Notes: generated from the sequence alone by a model not told the origin. A stretch of 64,000 nucleotides of DNA from an uncultured Clostridia bacterium (GCA_947630725.1 CANRIS010000010.1:17989-81988), one strand, 5' to 3'; counted from the first letter of the stretch, positions 29,414-39,257 are shown. Numbers and translations are program-made.

Positions 29414-29415
29414 TA

Positions 29416-30663
29416 ATGTTTAATACACTCAAGAACGCATTTAAAGTAAAGGAAATAAGAACAAAGATATTTGCTATGCTTGTTGTTCTGCTTGTTATAC
29501 GCTTCGGTACCTATATACCCGTACCCGGCATAGATGTTTCCAAGCTTGCCGATGCAGATGTAAACACGACATTGTTCTCCTATATCGCAGGAGGCAGCTA
29601 TGGTACAATATTTGCCATGGGTATCGGACCCTATATCACGGCTTCAATCATTATGCAGCTTCTTACCGTTGCGATACCTAAGCTTGAGCAGATCAATAAG
29701 GAAGAAGGAGAAGAAGGCAGAAAGAAAATAAACAGATGGACAAGATATATGGCTCTCGGACTTTCGGTTCTTCAGGGCGCTGGTCAGATCTATTCTGTAC
29801 ACACACTTTTTCTCCATCAGAACTTTTTCGTATATTTCGTAGCTCTTGTAACAATGGTTACAGGTACGATTTTTGTAATGTGGCTGGGCGAGCTGCTTAC
29901 CGAAGCAGGCATAGGAAACGGCTCATCCTTCATTATCTTTGCGAACATTCTCGACAAGCTTGACAACGCTGTCTTTGCTTTGTATACTCAGGTGGCGGGA
30001 CAAAGTGCTATGGCATATGTCAAGGTGGCTATTCTTCTTGCGATAATGATTATCCTCGTTATATTTGTACTTCTCGTACAGGACGGCGAAAGAAGAATAC
30101 CCGTTCAGTATACAAAGAAAATGGTCGGAAGAAGATATGTGGGAGGCCAGACCTCTTATATACCCATTAAGGTAAATATCGCCGGAGTTATGGCTATCAT
30201 CTTTGCCATTTCTCTGCTTCAGTTCCCCCAGACAATACAGCAGTTCTTCCCCACAAACAATGTTCTGAACAAGATCGTGAGCATTCTTCAGATCCACAGA
30301 CCCGTGGGCTGCATACTGTATATGATCCTTATATTCTGTTTCACATTTTTCTATACCTCGTTCGCATTCAATTCGGTAGAGGTAGCGGACAATATGAAGA
30401 AGGCAGGCGGACTTGTACCCGGCGTAAGACCCGGAAAGCCTACCGCAGATTATATACAGGGCATTGTTGACAGAATGTCTCTTATAGGAGCTATATTCTA
30501 TGCTCTTATAGCGTTCGCTCCCATAGTTATGCAGTGGGCGTTCAAGATGAATATATCCTTCGGAGGAACAACGCTTCTTATCGTATCGGGTGTTGCTCTT
30601 GAACTTATAAAGCAGCTTGAGGCACAGCTTGTAATGAGAAATTATAAGGGATTTTTAAGCTGA
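29416..30663 (+). CDS. secY: Preprotein translocase subunit SecY
   Basis: 415 aa with ten hydrophobic segments. Plug and TM2 motifs (YIAGGSYGTIFAMGIGPYITASIIMQ region), loop C4 with RRIPVQYTKKMVGR and the C-terminal ALELIKQLEAQLVMRNYKGF are canonical. Forms the Sec channel with SecE and SecG, encoded elsewhere. Last gene before a 166-nt structured gap preceding adk. Confidence 0.97.
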   Translation: MFNTLKNAFKVKEIRTKIFAMLVVLLVIRFGTYIPVPGIDVSKLADADVNTTLFSYIAGGSYGTIFAMGIGPYITASIIMQLLTVAIPKLEQINKEEGEEGRKKINRWTRYMALGLSVLQGAGQIYSVHTLFLHQNFFVYFVALVTMVTGTIFVMWLGELLTEAGIGNGSSFIIFANILDKLDNAVFALYTQVAGQSAMAYVKVAILLAIMIILVIFVLLVQDGERRIPVQYTKKMVGRRYVGGQTSYIPIKVNIAGVMAIIFAISLLQFPQTIQQFFPTNNVLNKIVSILQIHRPVGCILYMILIFCFTFFYTSFAFNSVEVADNMKKAGGLVPGVRPGKPTADYIQGIVDRMSLIGAIFYALIAFAPIVMQWAFKMNISFGGTTLLIVSGVALELIKQLEAQLVMRNYKGFLS

Positions 30664-30682
30664 CAGCATAGTTATACAAAAT

Positions 30683-30803
30683 CTTTTTATCGGCGATTTA
30701 TGCCTTTCGGCTTGAGATAGATAAAAAGTAATTATTTGGGCAAAAGCCCTGAAGTCTGCGGACTTATGACCCACAGCTTGAAAAGCAGGGCTTGTTTTCC
30801 CAA
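30683..30803 (+). other. Structured spacer between secY and adk
   Basis: Contains CTTTTTATC / GATAAAAAG (30683-30691 / 30720-30728) and a larger imperfect stem TTGGGCAAAAGCCCT (30736-30750) with AGGGCTTGTTTTCCCAA (30787-30803), which encloses AAGTC-TGCG-GACTT. No T run follows directly; possibly a processing or attenuation site. Confidence 0.5.
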
Positions 30804-30829
30804 AAATCCCGAAAAAAGGAGGAGTTTTT

Positions 30830-31465
30830 ATGAAACTGGTTCTTATAGGATGTCCCGGAGCGGGCAAAGGCACACAGGCAAAGATATTGTCGGAAAAGTT
30901 TGATATTGCGCATATTTCAACGGGAGATCTGCTGAGAGAGCAGGTTGCGGGCGGAACTCCCCTTGGTCTTAAGCTTAAGGAAATTATGGCAAGCGGCGGA
31001 CTCGTATCCGATGATATAGTTGAGGGACTTCTTGAAGAAAGAATAAAAAAGGACGACTGCAAAAACGGCTATATTCTTGACGGATACCCCAGAAACGTAA
31101 GTCAGGCGGAGGGACTTTCAAAAATAGTCGGCGAGCTTGACAGCGTTGTGGTTATTGACGTTCCCGATGACGCTATTATCGAAAGAATGTCGGGAAGAAG
31201 AAGCTGCGGAAGCTGCGGCGCAATGTATCATACAAAGTACAATCCTCCCAAAGAAGAGGGCGTATGTGACAAGTGCGGCGCAAAGCTTGTGCTTCGTGCG
31301 GACGACAACCCTGAGACTGTAAAGCACAGACTTGACGTTTATCACGAGCAGACTGCTCCCGTAATAGGTTTTTATGAAAAACAGGGTATTGTCTATAAGG
31401 CAGACGGAAGTCAGGCTATCGAGAAGGTAACGGAGGAGCTTACGTCCTATCTTGAAAAAATCTGA
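30830..31465 (+). CDS. adk: Adenylate kinase, zinc-lid type
   Basis: 211 aa. P-loop GCPGAGKGTQAK, AMP site STGDLLREQ, and an LID domain with CGSCGAMYHTKYNPPKEEG and CDKCG, whose four cysteines bind zinc as in Gram-positive enzymes. In most Firmicutes map follows here; in this genome the next gene is the KOW protein. Confidence 0.97.
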   Translation: MKLVLIGCPGAGKGTQAKILSEKFDIAHISTGDLLREQVAGGTPLGLKLKEIMASGGLVSDDIVEGLLEERIKKDDCKNGYILDGYPRNVSQAEGLSKIVGELDSVVVIDVPDDAIIERMSGRRSCGSCGAMYHTKYNPPKEEGVCDKCGAKLVLRADDNPETVKHRLDVYHEQTAPVIGFYEKQGIVYKADGSQAIEKVTEELTSYLEKI

Positions 31466-31498
31466 CTGATTCAGAAAAAGCGGTTGGAGAGGATTTAT

Positions 31499-31759
31499 AT
31501 GTTTAGTATAGGTCAGGTTGTTTATTCAAAAAGCGGCAGAGACAAGGGAGGAGCCTTTGTCGTCGTGGGTATTGAAAAGGACTTTATCTATATTGCCGAC
31601 GGCAGAACAAGACCCCTGTCAAAACCAAAAAAGAAGAATATAAAGCATATTCAGAGAGTAAACGACATAGATTTTGATATTAAAAGAAAAATCGAGAACA
31701 AAGAATATATTCTTGACTCGGATTTGAGGTCTTCTCTTAAAAAATATAAGAGTCAATAA
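31499..31759 (+). CDS. KOW-domain RNA-binding protein
   Basis: 86 aa from the ATG at 31499 (GGAGAGG upstream; an earlier TTG lies in the ribosome binding site). The N-terminal KOW-like motif ([22 protein letters not shown]) resembles the small L14e/L6e/L27e-like proteins found just before infA in many Clostridia. Role unknown; its position suggests ribosome assembly or translation. Confidence 0.85.
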   Translation: MFSIGQVVYSKSGRDKGGAFVVVGIEKDFIYIADGRTRPLSKPKKKNIKHIQRVNDIDFDIKRKIENKEYILDSDLRSSLKKYKSQ

Positions 31760-31772
31760 GGAGGTGCCGGCC

Positions 31773-31991
31773 TTGTCAAAGAGTGATGTGCTGGAGCTTA
31801 GCGGAACAGTTATTGAAAAGCTGCCAAATGCAACCTTTCTTGTGGAGCTTGAAAACAAGGTTGTTATAACGGCTCATATTTCAGGTAAGCTTAGGATGAA
31901 TTATATAAGGATTATCCCCGGAGATAAGGTCAAGGTGGAAATGTCGCCTTATGATTTAACTAAAGGAAGAATTACCTGGAGAAATAAATAA
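31773..31991 (+). CDS. infA: Translation initiation factor IF-1
   Basis: 72 aa from TTG at 31773, the exact family length, with GGAGGTG seven bases upstream; the GTG three codons earlier is part of that ribosome binding site. Single S1-like OB domain ([41 protein letters not shown]). Confidence 0.96.
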   Translation: MSKSDVLELSGTVIEKLPNATFLVELENKVVITAHISGKLRMNYIRIIPGDKVKVEMSPYDLTKGRITWRNK

Positions 31992-32005
31992 AGGAGTGAT
32001 TTTTT

Positions 32006-32119
32006 ATGAAGGTAAGACCATCTGTAAAGCCTATGTGCGAAAAGTGCAGAATAATAAGAAGAAAAGGCGCAGTCAGGATCATATGCACCAACCCCAAGCA
32101 TAAACAGAAGCAGGGTTGA
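32006..32119 (+). CDS. rpmJ: 50S ribosomal protein L36, zinc-binding
   Basis: 37 aa: [20 protein letters not shown] followed by [17 protein letters not shown]. The Cys-Cys-Cys-His set marks the zinc form. AAGGAG lies upstream. Position between infA and rpsM is conserved. Confidence 0.96.
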   Translation: MKVRPSVKPMCEKCRIIRRKGAVRIICTNPKHKQKQG

Positions 32120-32262
32120 CAGATGTTTAAAAAGTCCTTAAAAGGACAATTATGTTAATATGGTTAAAAAGGGGCAGTACCCCGGAAAGACCCGGATAAA
32201 TATAAATACAACTTCGTTATGAAGCATTAATATGTTTAAGATTTTATAGGAGGTGCAAATTA

Positions 32263-32637
32263 ATGGCTCGTATAGCGGGTGTTGATTTACCAAGAGAAAA
32301 AAGAGTTGAAATCGGACTTACTTATATATATGGTATAGGACGTTCAAGATCCAATACAATTTTAAAGGCTGCGGGCGTTGATCCCGACACAAGAGTAAGA
32401 AACCTCTCGGATGATGAGGTAGCGAGAATTTCCGATGTTATTGCAAAGGACGAAGAACATCATGTAGAGGGTGACTTAAGACGTCAGATCGCTCTCAACA
32501 TAAAGAGACTCACTGAGATCGGCTGCTACAGAGGTATCCGTCACAGAAGAGGTCTCCCCGTAAGAGGTCAGAAAACAAAGACCAACGCAAGAACCCGTAA
32601 GGGTCCCAGACGTACTGTTGCTAACAAGAAGAAATAA
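32263..32637 (+). CDS. rpsM: 30S ribosomal protein S13
   Basis: 124 aa; [20 protein letters not shown] and [20 protein letters not shown] are canonical. Preceded by 140 nt containing GTCC-TTAAAA-GGAC and GGGG-CAGTA-CCCC hairpins (32133-32180) and by AGGAGGT. Confidence 0.97.
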   Translation: MARIAGVDLPREKRVEIGLTYIYGIGRSRSNTILKAAGVDPDTRVRNLSDDEVARISDVIAKDEEHHVEGDLRRQIALNIKRLTEIGCYRGIRHRRGLPVRGQKTKTNARTRKGPRRTVANKKK

Positions 32638-32753
32638 CTGCAGCGTGCCGAGACGAATTTTTGCCGCATAGGGATATTTAAATAACCGTCAAAGGGCGGT
32701 GAAAAAACGACTCTTGGCATTATCCATAAACAGATCTTTAGGAGGTTTAGAAA

Positions 32754-33158
32754 ATGGCTAAAAAAACAGCTAAAAGAGCTACGGGCCGCAGACGTCGTGA
32801 TAAGAAGATTATCGAACGAGGTCAGGCACATATCCAGTCAAGCTTTAATAATACACTTGTTACTATAACAGACGCAGCCGGAAACGCACTTTCGTGGGCA
32901 TCCGCAGGCGAACTGGGCTTCAGAGGTTCGAGAAAGTCCACTCCCTATGCAGCTCAGATGGCAGCGGAAAAGGCAGCAGACAAGGCTGTAAAGGACTATG
33001 GCCTTAAGACAGTCGAGGTTTTTGTAAAGGGACCCGGCTCGGGAAGAGAAGCCGCTATAAGAGCGCTTCAGGCTTGTAACCTTTCAGTCACGCTTATCAA
33101 GGACGTTACACCTGTTCCTCACAACGGATGCAGACCGCCCAAGCGCAGAAGAGTTTAA
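32754..33158 (+). CDS. rpsK: 30S ribosomal protein S11
   Basis: 134 aa; [21 protein letters not shown] and [20 protein letters not shown] are the S11 signature blocks and the C-terminus ends [20 protein letters not shown] precedes it. Confidence 0.97.
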   Translation: MAKKTAKRATGRRRRDKKIIERGQAHIQSSFNNTLVTITDAAGNALSWASAGELGFRGSRKSTPYAAQMAAEKAADKAVKDYGLKTVEVFVKGPGSGREAAIRALQACNLSVTLIKDVTPVPHNGCRPPKRRRV

Positions 33159-33176
33159 TAAGGAGGTAAGTTTAAG

Positions 33177-33767
33177 ATGGCTAGAGAAAGAGGTCCTATC
33201 GTTAAGAGATGCCGTTATCTCGGTATCGAACCAAGCTACCTCGGTTCATCAAAGAGACTTGGCAGACGCAGAAGAAATATGCGCAAGCTGAGCGAATACG
33301 GAATCCAGTTAAAGGAAAAGCAGAAATTAAAGTTTATATACGGTGTTCTTGAAAGACCCTTCAGAGGATACTATGAAAAGGCTGAAAAAATGGGAGGCAT
33401 CACAGGTGAAAACCTTTTGAGACTTCTCGAAATGCGTCTTGACAACGTAGTTTTCAGACTCGGACTGGGAAGAACAAGACGTGAGGCAAGACAGATCGTT
33501 CGTCACAACCTTATCACCGTAAACGGAAAAAAGGCAAATATACCGTCTATTCAGCTTAAGGTGGGAGACGTTGTTGCCGTTAAGGAAAGCAAGAAGGATA
33601 TGACAAGATTCCAGCAGGTTCTTGACACAACTCATTCAAGAATAGTGCCTGCATGGCTTTCGGCAGACCAGGAGAACCTTCAGGGTACCATATCGGCTGT
33701 TCCCGAAAGAGATCAGCTTGATTTCCCCATTAACGAGACGCTTATCGTCGAGTTGTACTCCAAGTAA
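33177..33767 (+). CDS. rpsD: 30S ribosomal protein S4
   Basis: 196 aa with N-terminal zinc-free S4 domain and the S4 RNA-binding fold (LDNVVFRLGLGRTRREARQI). In E. coli and B. subtilis S4 represses its own synthesis. Followed by a 170-nt spacer with nested hairpins before rpoA. Confidence 0.97.
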   Translation: MARERGPIVKRCRYLGIEPSYLGSSKRLGRRRRNMRKLSEYGIQLKEKQKLKFIYGVLERPFRGYYEKAEKMGGITGENLLRLLEMRLDNVVFRLGLGRTRREARQIVRHNLITVNGKKANIPSIQLKVGDVVAVKESKKDMTRFQQVLDTTHSRIVPAWLSADQENLQGTISAVPERDQLDFPINETLIVELYSK

Positions 33768-33777
33768 TGAAGAAACT

Positions 33778-33884
33778 GCCCGTATGGCGGAAAAATATAT
33801 CCGCCTTTTGGGCAAGCCTTCGGCGCACAAAAAGCCAAAGAAACGAAAACGGACGCTTTGTCGGCTGTTTTCGCCGGAGGCTTT
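33778..33884 (+). other. Nested hairpins between rpsD and rpoA
   Basis: First stem: GCCC (33778-33781) with GGGC (33810-33813), enclosing GGCGGA (33786-33791) with TCCGCC (33800-33805). Second: AAAGCC (33831-33836) with GGCTTT (33879-33884), enclosing CGAAAAC (33844-33850) with GTTTTCG (33867-33873) and GAC/GTC. No T run. The nested layout suggests an RNA processing site or a repeated element. Confidence 0.55.
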
Positions 33885-33937
33885 CGGGCGCATATGACAT
33901 AGATGCTTACAACACTTTATAAAAGGAGGTTCGTCAC

Positions 33938-34897
33938 ATGTTTGAATTTGAAAAGCCTCGTATTGATATAGCTGAAATTTCTCCTGACGGAAAATACGGC
34001 AGGTTCGTTGTTGAGCCTTTGGAAAGAGGCTATGGCATCACGCTTGGCAACTCTCTCAGGAGGATATTGTTGTCATCACTTCCCGGCTGCGCTGTAAGCA
34101 GTGTAAAGTTTGACAACGTACTGCACGAATTTTCCACGATCCCCGGTGTTAAGGAGGATGTGACCGAAATCATATTAAACCTTAAAAACCTTGCGATCAA
34201 AAATAACAGCGACAGTCCCGAGCCGAAGGTTGCTTATGTTGACTTTGTAGGCGAGGGAGAAATAAAGGCCGGAGATATCAAGGTAGATCAGGATATAGAG
34301 ATCATAAATCCCGATCTTCACATCGCTACACTGAGCGGCGGAGCCGAGAGCAAGCTCTTTATTGAAATAACAATGACAAAGGGCCGCGGCTATGTGGAAG
34401 CAACAAAAAACAAGAAGTCCGATCAGTCTATAAGGATAATCCCGGTGGACTCTCTCTATACTCCCGTAACAAGAGTAAACTTTTCGGTAGACGATACGAG
34501 AGTAGGCCAGATCACCGACTATGACAGACTTACTTTTGAGGTATGGACAAACGGCACTATAACGCCGGATGATGCGGTGAGCCTTGGGGCAAAGATATTA
34601 AGCGAACATCTGGGTCTGTTTATTGATCTTTCGGACAATGCCAAAAATGCCGAGATCCTTGTTGAGAAAGAAGAGGGCAAGAAGGAGAAGGTTCTGGAGC
34701 TTACTATCGAAGAGCTTGACCTGACCGTACGTTCTTATAACTGTCTCAAGAGAGCGGGCATAAACACCGTTGAGGATCTGGCGAAAAAGACCGAAGAGGA
34801 TATGATGAAAGTGCGGAATCTGGGAAGAAAATCCCTTGAGGAAGTGCTCAATAAGCTTGCCGAGCTGGGACTTTCACTCAGCCCCAGCGAGGATTGA
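33938..34897 (+). CDS. rpoA: RNA polymerase alpha subunit
   Basis: 319 aa. N-terminal dimerisation domain ([20 protein letters not shown]) and C-terminal helix-hairpin domain ([22 protein letters not shown]) that contacts UP elements and activators. AAAGGAGGT precedes the ATG. Confidence 0.98.
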   Translation: MFEFEKPRIDIAEISPDGKYGRFVVEPLERGYGITLGNSLRRILLSSLPGCAVSSVKFDNVLHEFSTIPGVKEDVTEIILNLKNLAIKNNSDSPEPKVAYVDFVGEGEIKAGDIKVDQDIEIINPDLHIATLSGGAESKLFIEITMTKGRGYVEATKNKKSDQSIRIIPVDSLYTPVTRVNFSVDDTRVGQITDYDRLTFEVWTNGTITPDDAVSLGAKILSEHLGLFIDLSDNAKNAEILVEKEEGKKEKVLELTIEELDLTVRSYNCLKRAGINTVEDLAKKTEEDMMKVRNLGRKSLEEVLNKLAELGLSLSPSED

Positions 34898-34923
34898 TAA
34901 GAAATTTTTAAGGAGGTTCAGTA

Positions 34924-35460
34924 ATGGCCGGTTATAGAAAACTTGGACGTACATCAAGCCAGCGTAAGGCTCTTTTACGCAACCAGGTTACAAACCTGTT
35001 ATATCACGGTAAAATCAGGACAACTGAGTGCAAGGCTAAGGAAGTAAAGAAAATAGCCGAAAAGCTCATTACAATAGCAAAAAAGGAATGCAAGAACTTT
35101 GAGAAGGTTACCGTTACTGCAAAGGTAGCCAAGAAGGACGCTCAGGGCAAGAGAGTAAAGGAAGTCGTAAACGGCAAGAGAGTTACCGTATATGATGAGG
35201 TAAAGAAAGAAATTGAGAAGGATATGCCTTCAAGACTTAACGCAAGAAGAAAGATCCTCGCTTATCTCTACCCCGTAACGGAAAGACCTGCAAACGGCAG
35301 AAAGGTAAGAAAAAATACAAAGTCTGTTGATATGGCTGCAAAGCTTTTCAATGAGATTGGCCCTAAGTATGCCGACAGAAACGGCGGTTATACAAGAATC
35401 ATAAAGCTCGGCGCAAGAAAAGGCGACGGCGCTGAAGAAGTTATTCTTGAGCTTGTTTAA
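34924..35460 (+). CDS. rplQ: 50S ribosomal protein L17 with an internal insertion
   Basis: 178 aa against the usual 115-130. The N-terminal block ([18 protein letters not shown]) and C-terminal block ([21 protein letters not shown]) are normal; about 50 extra residues lie at roughly 65-112 ([19 protein letters not shown]... to [10 protein letters not shown]), highly charged. The reading frame is continuous, so it is an insertion rather than a frameshift. Last gene of the superoperon. Confidence 0.95.
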   Translation: MAGYRKLGRTSSQRKALLRNQVTNLLYHGKIRTTECKAKEVKKIAEKLITIAKKECKNFEKVTVTAKVAKKDAQGKRVKEVVNGKRVTVYDEVKKEIEKDMPSRLNARRKILAYLYPVTERPANGRKVRKNTKSVDMAAKLFNEIGPKYADRNGGYTRIIKLGARKGDGAEEVILELV

Positions 35461-35487
35461 TATAGTCCGACTATAGTTTTGACGATC

Positions 35488-35520
35488 AAGAGCCGATAGA
35501 TAAAAATATCGGCTCTTTTG
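35488..35520 (+). terminator. Terminator of the ribosomal superoperon
   Basis: AAGAGCCGATA (35488-35498) pairs with TATCGGCTCTT (35507-35517), 8-nt loop, followed by a short T run. Confidence 0.85.
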
Positions 35521-35541
35521 AGTTTCAAGGGGAATCGTATT

Positions 35542-36702
35542 ATGACTGTAAAGAATATTGCGGACAAGGCAGTTGATTTTATAAAGCATGAAACGGTGCT
35601 GAGCGTTGCGGTGGCTCTGGCGGTGTTGTCGGCGTTTTTTGTAAGACCCGACAGGGGATATATGGATTATATAGATATGAGGACGCTGTCGCTGCTGTTT
35701 TGTCTTATGGCGGTGACGGCAGGTCTTAAGGAGGCAGGGGCTCTCGATTTTTTGGCTCTGAAAATGCTCGAAAGAGTGCGCGGCATAAAAAGCCTTTTGT
35801 TTATACTTGTTATGCTTTGCTTTTTTTCGGGTATGATAATAACAAACGATGTGGCTCTGATAGCCTTTATACCCTTTAGCTTTACCGTTTTGAATATGCT
35901 CGGTCACAGAGAAAGAAACAGGCTGCTTGTGCCTCTGACGGCTGCGCAGACTGTGGCAGCCAACTTAGGAAGTATGCTTACGCCCATAGGCAATCCTCAG
36001 AATCTCTATTTACAGGGCGTTTCGGGGCTTGGCGTAGGTGAGTTTGTGACGCTTATGCTGCCTTATTGCGTTGTATCGTTTTTAATGCTTTCGGCGTGGG
36101 TGCTGCTGCGAAAGGAAAGCGGCGGCATAGAGCTTGACCTGAGCGACAGCATACAAATAAGCTCAAAAAAGAAAATATGTATTTATATAATAGCCTTTTG
36201 CGTCTGTCTTATGACTGTGGCAAAAATAATCGACTACAGAATATCGTTCCTGATAGTGGCTGTGATCATATTTTTGACAGACAAAAGAATATTCGGGTGG
36301 ATCGACTATACTCTGCTTGCAACATTTGCTGCCTTTTTCATATTTATAGGAAATATGGGTCGTCTGCCTGCATTCGGCAGCTTTATAGAGGGAGTTATTT
36401 CTGGCAGAGAGTGTCTGACGGGTGTGCTGTCAAGCCAGATAATAAGCAACGTCCCTGCGGCGCTGCTCCTTTCGGGCTTTACTGACAGCTATAAGCCCCT
36501 TATAATAGGCGTAAACCTAGGCGGCTTGGGTACTCTCATAGCATCAATGGCGAGCCTTATTTCGTTCAAGCTCATAACCCGCCGCAACAAGTTTATACGG
36601 GGTATGTATCTGCTCTATTTTACTGCAATAAACATATTGTTCCTTGTTGTTTTGTCAGTTACATATTATATACTGAGCTTTGTTCTGCCCTACGGCGCAT
36701 AG
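35542..36702 (+). CDS. SLC13 / ArsB-like anion permease
   Basis: 386 aa from the ATG at 35542 (AAGGGGAAT upstream); an earlier TTG is in the preceding terminator. About ten membrane spans. Repeated half-sites typical of the ion transporter superfamily are visible: ITNDVALIAFIPF in the first half and SNVPAALLLSGF in the second, and NLGSMLTPIGNPQNLYL. Related proteins move citrate, dicarboxylates, sulfate or arsenite; the substrate cannot be deduced and no arsenic or citrate gene is adjacent. It stands alone. Confidence 0.85.
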   Translation: MTVKNIADKAVDFIKHETVLSVAVALAVLSAFFVRPDRGYMDYIDMRTLSLLFCLMAVTAGLKEAGALDFLALKMLERVRGIKSLLFILVMLCFFSGMIITNDVALIAFIPFSFTVLNMLGHRERNRLLVPLTAAQTVAANLGSMLTPIGNPQNLYLQGVSGLGVGEFVTLMLPYCVVSFLMLSAWVLLRKESGGIELDLSDSIQISSKKKICIYIIAFCVCLMTVAKIIDYRISFLIVAVIIFLTDKRIFGWIDYTLLATFAAFFIFIGNMGRLPAFGSFIEGVISGRECLTGVLSSQIISNVPAALLLSGFTDSYKPLIIGVNLGGLGTLIASMASLISFKLITRRNKFIRGMYLLYFTAINILFLVVLSVTYYILSFVLPYGA

Positions 36703-36738
36703 ATGTACAAAAAATAAAATACAAAATATAAAATATAT

Positions 36739-36786
36739 AAAAATGCCTCCGATTACCGCTTTTATACGGCAACGGAGGCATTTTTT
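36739..36786. terminator. Bidirectional terminator
   Basis: AAAAATGCCTCCG (36739-36751) pairs with CGGAGGCATTTTT (36773-36785). The A run before and T run after allow it to stop both the permease transcript and the convergent SGNH hydrolase transcript. Confidence 0.85.
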
Positions 36787-36814
36787 GGATTATTTGTTTT
36801 TCACTGTGTTAATA

Positions 36815-38785
36815 TTAATTTGCTGTTTCGGGGTTGAAGTCGCAGACAATATTCAGACTGCCTGTGCTGTAGTCTGTTTCATTGTATGTCACACCGTCAT
36901 AGTCAATGGATTCTACATTGAGAGATATGTCGGTGTCGCCGCCGCCGATAACCTTGAAGGTGTATGTTGCAAGGGTTCCGTCAGCAGTCGTGAGAGACGG
37001 ATCTGCGCTGCCATCTGAGCGTATGGAGCCTTTTGCACCCTTGACTTCGGGGCTTACAAGTTCAAGAATATCGGTATCATAATCTATCGTATAGCTTATA
37101 TTTGATATGCCCTTGTTGTCCTTTACCTTTACATCTACGTCAAAGGTCTCTCCGAGGCTGTCGTGAAGTGTGGTTTCGGTATCAAGGTAAATACCGAAGC
37201 CCTCAGCCGTCTCAGAATCGGTATTGTCATCCTGTCTGCCCAAGGGTCTGGGATCCGTATAGGGCTTGAGATAATCCGAAAGAGATGTCAGAGTACCTTT
37301 TGAGTTGTCGCTATAGACAGCCGACTGCGAATTTCCGCTTATGGCCTCTGCCATAAAATAAGCGACCGTGGCGGCGCCGTATGAATTGAGATGGGTGTTG
37401 TCTATGCGGTAGTTTTCGTCAAGGGAGCCGTCCTCTGCAAGATATTCCTTCGTTGTCATATATATGTCGGAATATTGCGCGTGATATGCTCCGTAGGCTT
37501 CCGAACCGTCCGCAGGGCCTCTGCCGAGAGCGGTATATTCATTGTAGGTCATCTGTGTGTTGTCTATGCAGGGGAGGTCAAGCTTTGACGCAAGATCTCT
37601 GATGGTCTGAGAATAGTTTCCGAAGCCCTTATCCGTCAGGTCGTGTATGTCGCTGCCCTTAAGGGTGTCGCTCACTCTGCTCCTTCTTACTATTGGGGTA
37701 GCCAGAATTACATTGACTCCCGCAGCCTGAGCAGGCTTTATATAGTTGTTGTAGAGCGAATATGCAAACTGTCCTTCGGTGTCAAGTCCATCGGCTCCCA
37801 TTGATGCGTTTGTGAATCTTGCCTCGTCGGAATCCTTTTCGTCATTGTGTCCAAAGGCTATGATGAGGTAGTCTCCATCTTTCCACGTGCTTCTCATAGC
37901 GGCGTTGTTGTCGTTGTTCATAAAGCTCTTTGAGCTTATGCCCGAAACGGCGTAGTTGACAAGGTTGATTTTGTCTGTGTCAAAGTATTTGTCAAATGCC
38001 ATACCGAAGCCGTTTCTTATTACGCTGTAATTTCCTCCGTTTTTATAATAGTCCGAGGAGGTATAGGGCGAACCTGTGGAATCGCCTATGAGATAAAGCG
38101 TGGGTAGGCTGTCGTTTAAGCCCGTAGTTTTTTCTTCTCCCTCATATACGGAAATATTCGACACCCAGATTTTGTCGTTATAGCCTGTCGGTGTGGTATC
38201 GAAGGAAAGATCGGCTATGTTGCTTGCCGAAAAGCTCGACTGCGCAAGTCCCTCGCCTACCGAGAGTTTTATTGTCTTTGACGAAAAGTCAAATAAGAAC
38301 TTTATGGGTACAAGAGTGTTTTTGGGGAATGTGTCGCCTGTGGGGACGGGGTTGAAGTCGTCTCCGTTTGTTATGAGGACAGCCTCTCCCGTGTTCTTTA
38401 TGCGGAGCCTTGCGACTTCTGTTCCGTCAGAGGATACAAGTTTGCAAAGGTTTATGCCCAGTACGGAGGATGCCGCTGTGATGTCTACCGAAACAACTCC
38501 CTCGGAGATCTCTCCCAGATGTGCGCTGAGAGAAACGCTGTCGGTGGGGTCGGTGTCAGTTATTGCGGCGCACATTGTGCCGTTGAGGGTCTCGTGACGG
38601 GCAAATGCCTTGTTGTCGGGTATATTTTTATTTTTTGTAAAGGCTACGGTACCCGGAAGCGGATCGCCTGCTGCTCCCGTTGAAAAGTTTATGTCTATGG
38701 GAGTTGTTTCTGCGCTGTAAGCTGTTATGTTGAGAACCGATAATATCATTGCTATCACCATTAATAAAGAAACTGTTTTTTTCAT
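36815..38785 (-). CDS. Secreted SGNH hydrolase (rhamnogalacturonan acetylesterase-like) with C-terminal cohesin-like module
   Basis: 656 aa from the ATG at 38785 (GGAGGTG 11 nt upstream). A signal peptide (MKKTVSLLMVIAMILSV) is followed by a beta-rich domain (~30-225), an SGNH esterase domain (block I YLIGDSTGSPY with the Ser near 236, GHND near 310, block V DNTHLNSYG with catalytic Asp/His near 463) and a C-terminal domain (~530-645) with GETFDVDVKVKD, SYTIDYDTDILELVSP and ATYTFKVIGGGDTDISL, the pattern of cohesin folds. The esterase part resembles RGAE-type pectin deacetylases. It lies 10 nt after mscL and may be co-transcribed. Confidence 0.82.
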   Translation of the reverse strand: MKKTVSLLMVIAMILSVLNITAYSAETTPIDINFSTGAAGDPLPGTVAFTKNKNIPDNKAFARHETLNGTMCAAITDTDPTDSVSLSAHLGEISEGVVSVDITAASSVLGINLCKLVSSDGTEVARLRIKNTGEAVLITNGDDFNPVPTGDTFPKNTLVPIKFLFDFSSKTIKLSVGEGLAQSSFSASNIADLSFDTTPTGYNDKIWVSNISVYEGEEKTTGLNDSLPTLYLIGDSTGSPYTSSDYYKNGGNYSVIRNGFGMAFDKYFDTDKINLVNYAVSGISSKSFMNNDNNAAMRSTWKDGDYLIIAFGHNDEKDSDEARFTNASMGADGLDTEGQFAYSLYNNYIKPAQAAGVNVILATPIVRRSRVSDTLKGSDIHDLTDKGFGNYSQTIRDLASKLDLPCIDNTQMTYNEYTALGRGPADGSEAYGAYHAQYSDIYMTTKEYLAEDGSLDENYRIDNTHLNSYGAATVAYFMAEAISGNSQSAVYSDNSKGTLTSLSDYLKPYTDPRPLGRQDDNTDSETAEGFGIYLDTETTLHDSLGETFDVDVKVKDNKGISNISYTIDYDTDILELVSPEVKGAKGSIRSDGSADPSLTTADGTLATYTFKVIGGGDTDISLNVESIDYDGVTYNETDYSTGSLNIVCDFNPETAN

Positions 38786-38795
38786 TTTTATAATA

Positions 38796-39200
38796 TCACA
38801 CCTCCGACTGACAATAGGGACATTTTGTTGCATCTATGTGTATTTCGGATTTGCAGTAGGGGCAGACCTTTGTTGTGGGAGCGGCAGGAGCCTCCTCCTT
38901 TTTGTGGAATTTGTTTATCGCCTTTATTATCATAAAAAGTACAAAAGCTGTTATAACAAAGTTGATGACTGCGCCCACAAGGGTGCCTATATCGAATATG
39001 CCTATTTTGCCTACGGCCTGTGCTGCATCGGCTCCGCCCGTAAGAAGTCCTATGAGATAGTTTATAAGGGGCGTGATGATGCAGTCAACGATATTTGTTA
39101 TTATGGCGTTGAATGCGCCGCCTATTACGATACCTACGGACATATCTATCATATTGCCTTTTATGGCAAAGTCCTTAAATTCTTTCAGAAATCCTTTCAT
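38796..39200 (-). CDS. mscL: Large-conductance mechanosensitive channel with C-terminal zinc ribbon
   Basis: 134 aa. MKGFLKEFKDFAIKGNMIDM and AVGVIIGGAFNAI-like GIVIGGAFNAIITNIV are the MscL N-terminal helix and TM1; TM2 lies near residues 75-98. Instead of the usual C-terminal helix bundle alone, it ends in a zinc ribbon, CPYCKSEIHIDATKCPYC, preceded by a short Pro/Ala linker. It relieves osmotic pressure in characterised bacteria; the role of the ribbon is unknown. Confidence 0.93.
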   Translation of the reverse strand: MKGFLKEFKDFAIKGNMIDMSVGIVIGGAFNAIITNIVDCIITPLINYLIGLLTGGADAAQAVGKIGIFDIGTLVGAVINFVITAFVLFMIIKAINKFHKKEEAPAAPTTKVCPYCKSEIHIDATKCPYCQSEV

Positions 39201-39257
39201 ATATAAATACCTCCCGTGAAATATGTGCTATGCGCTTTAAGACTTATAAGACCCTTA

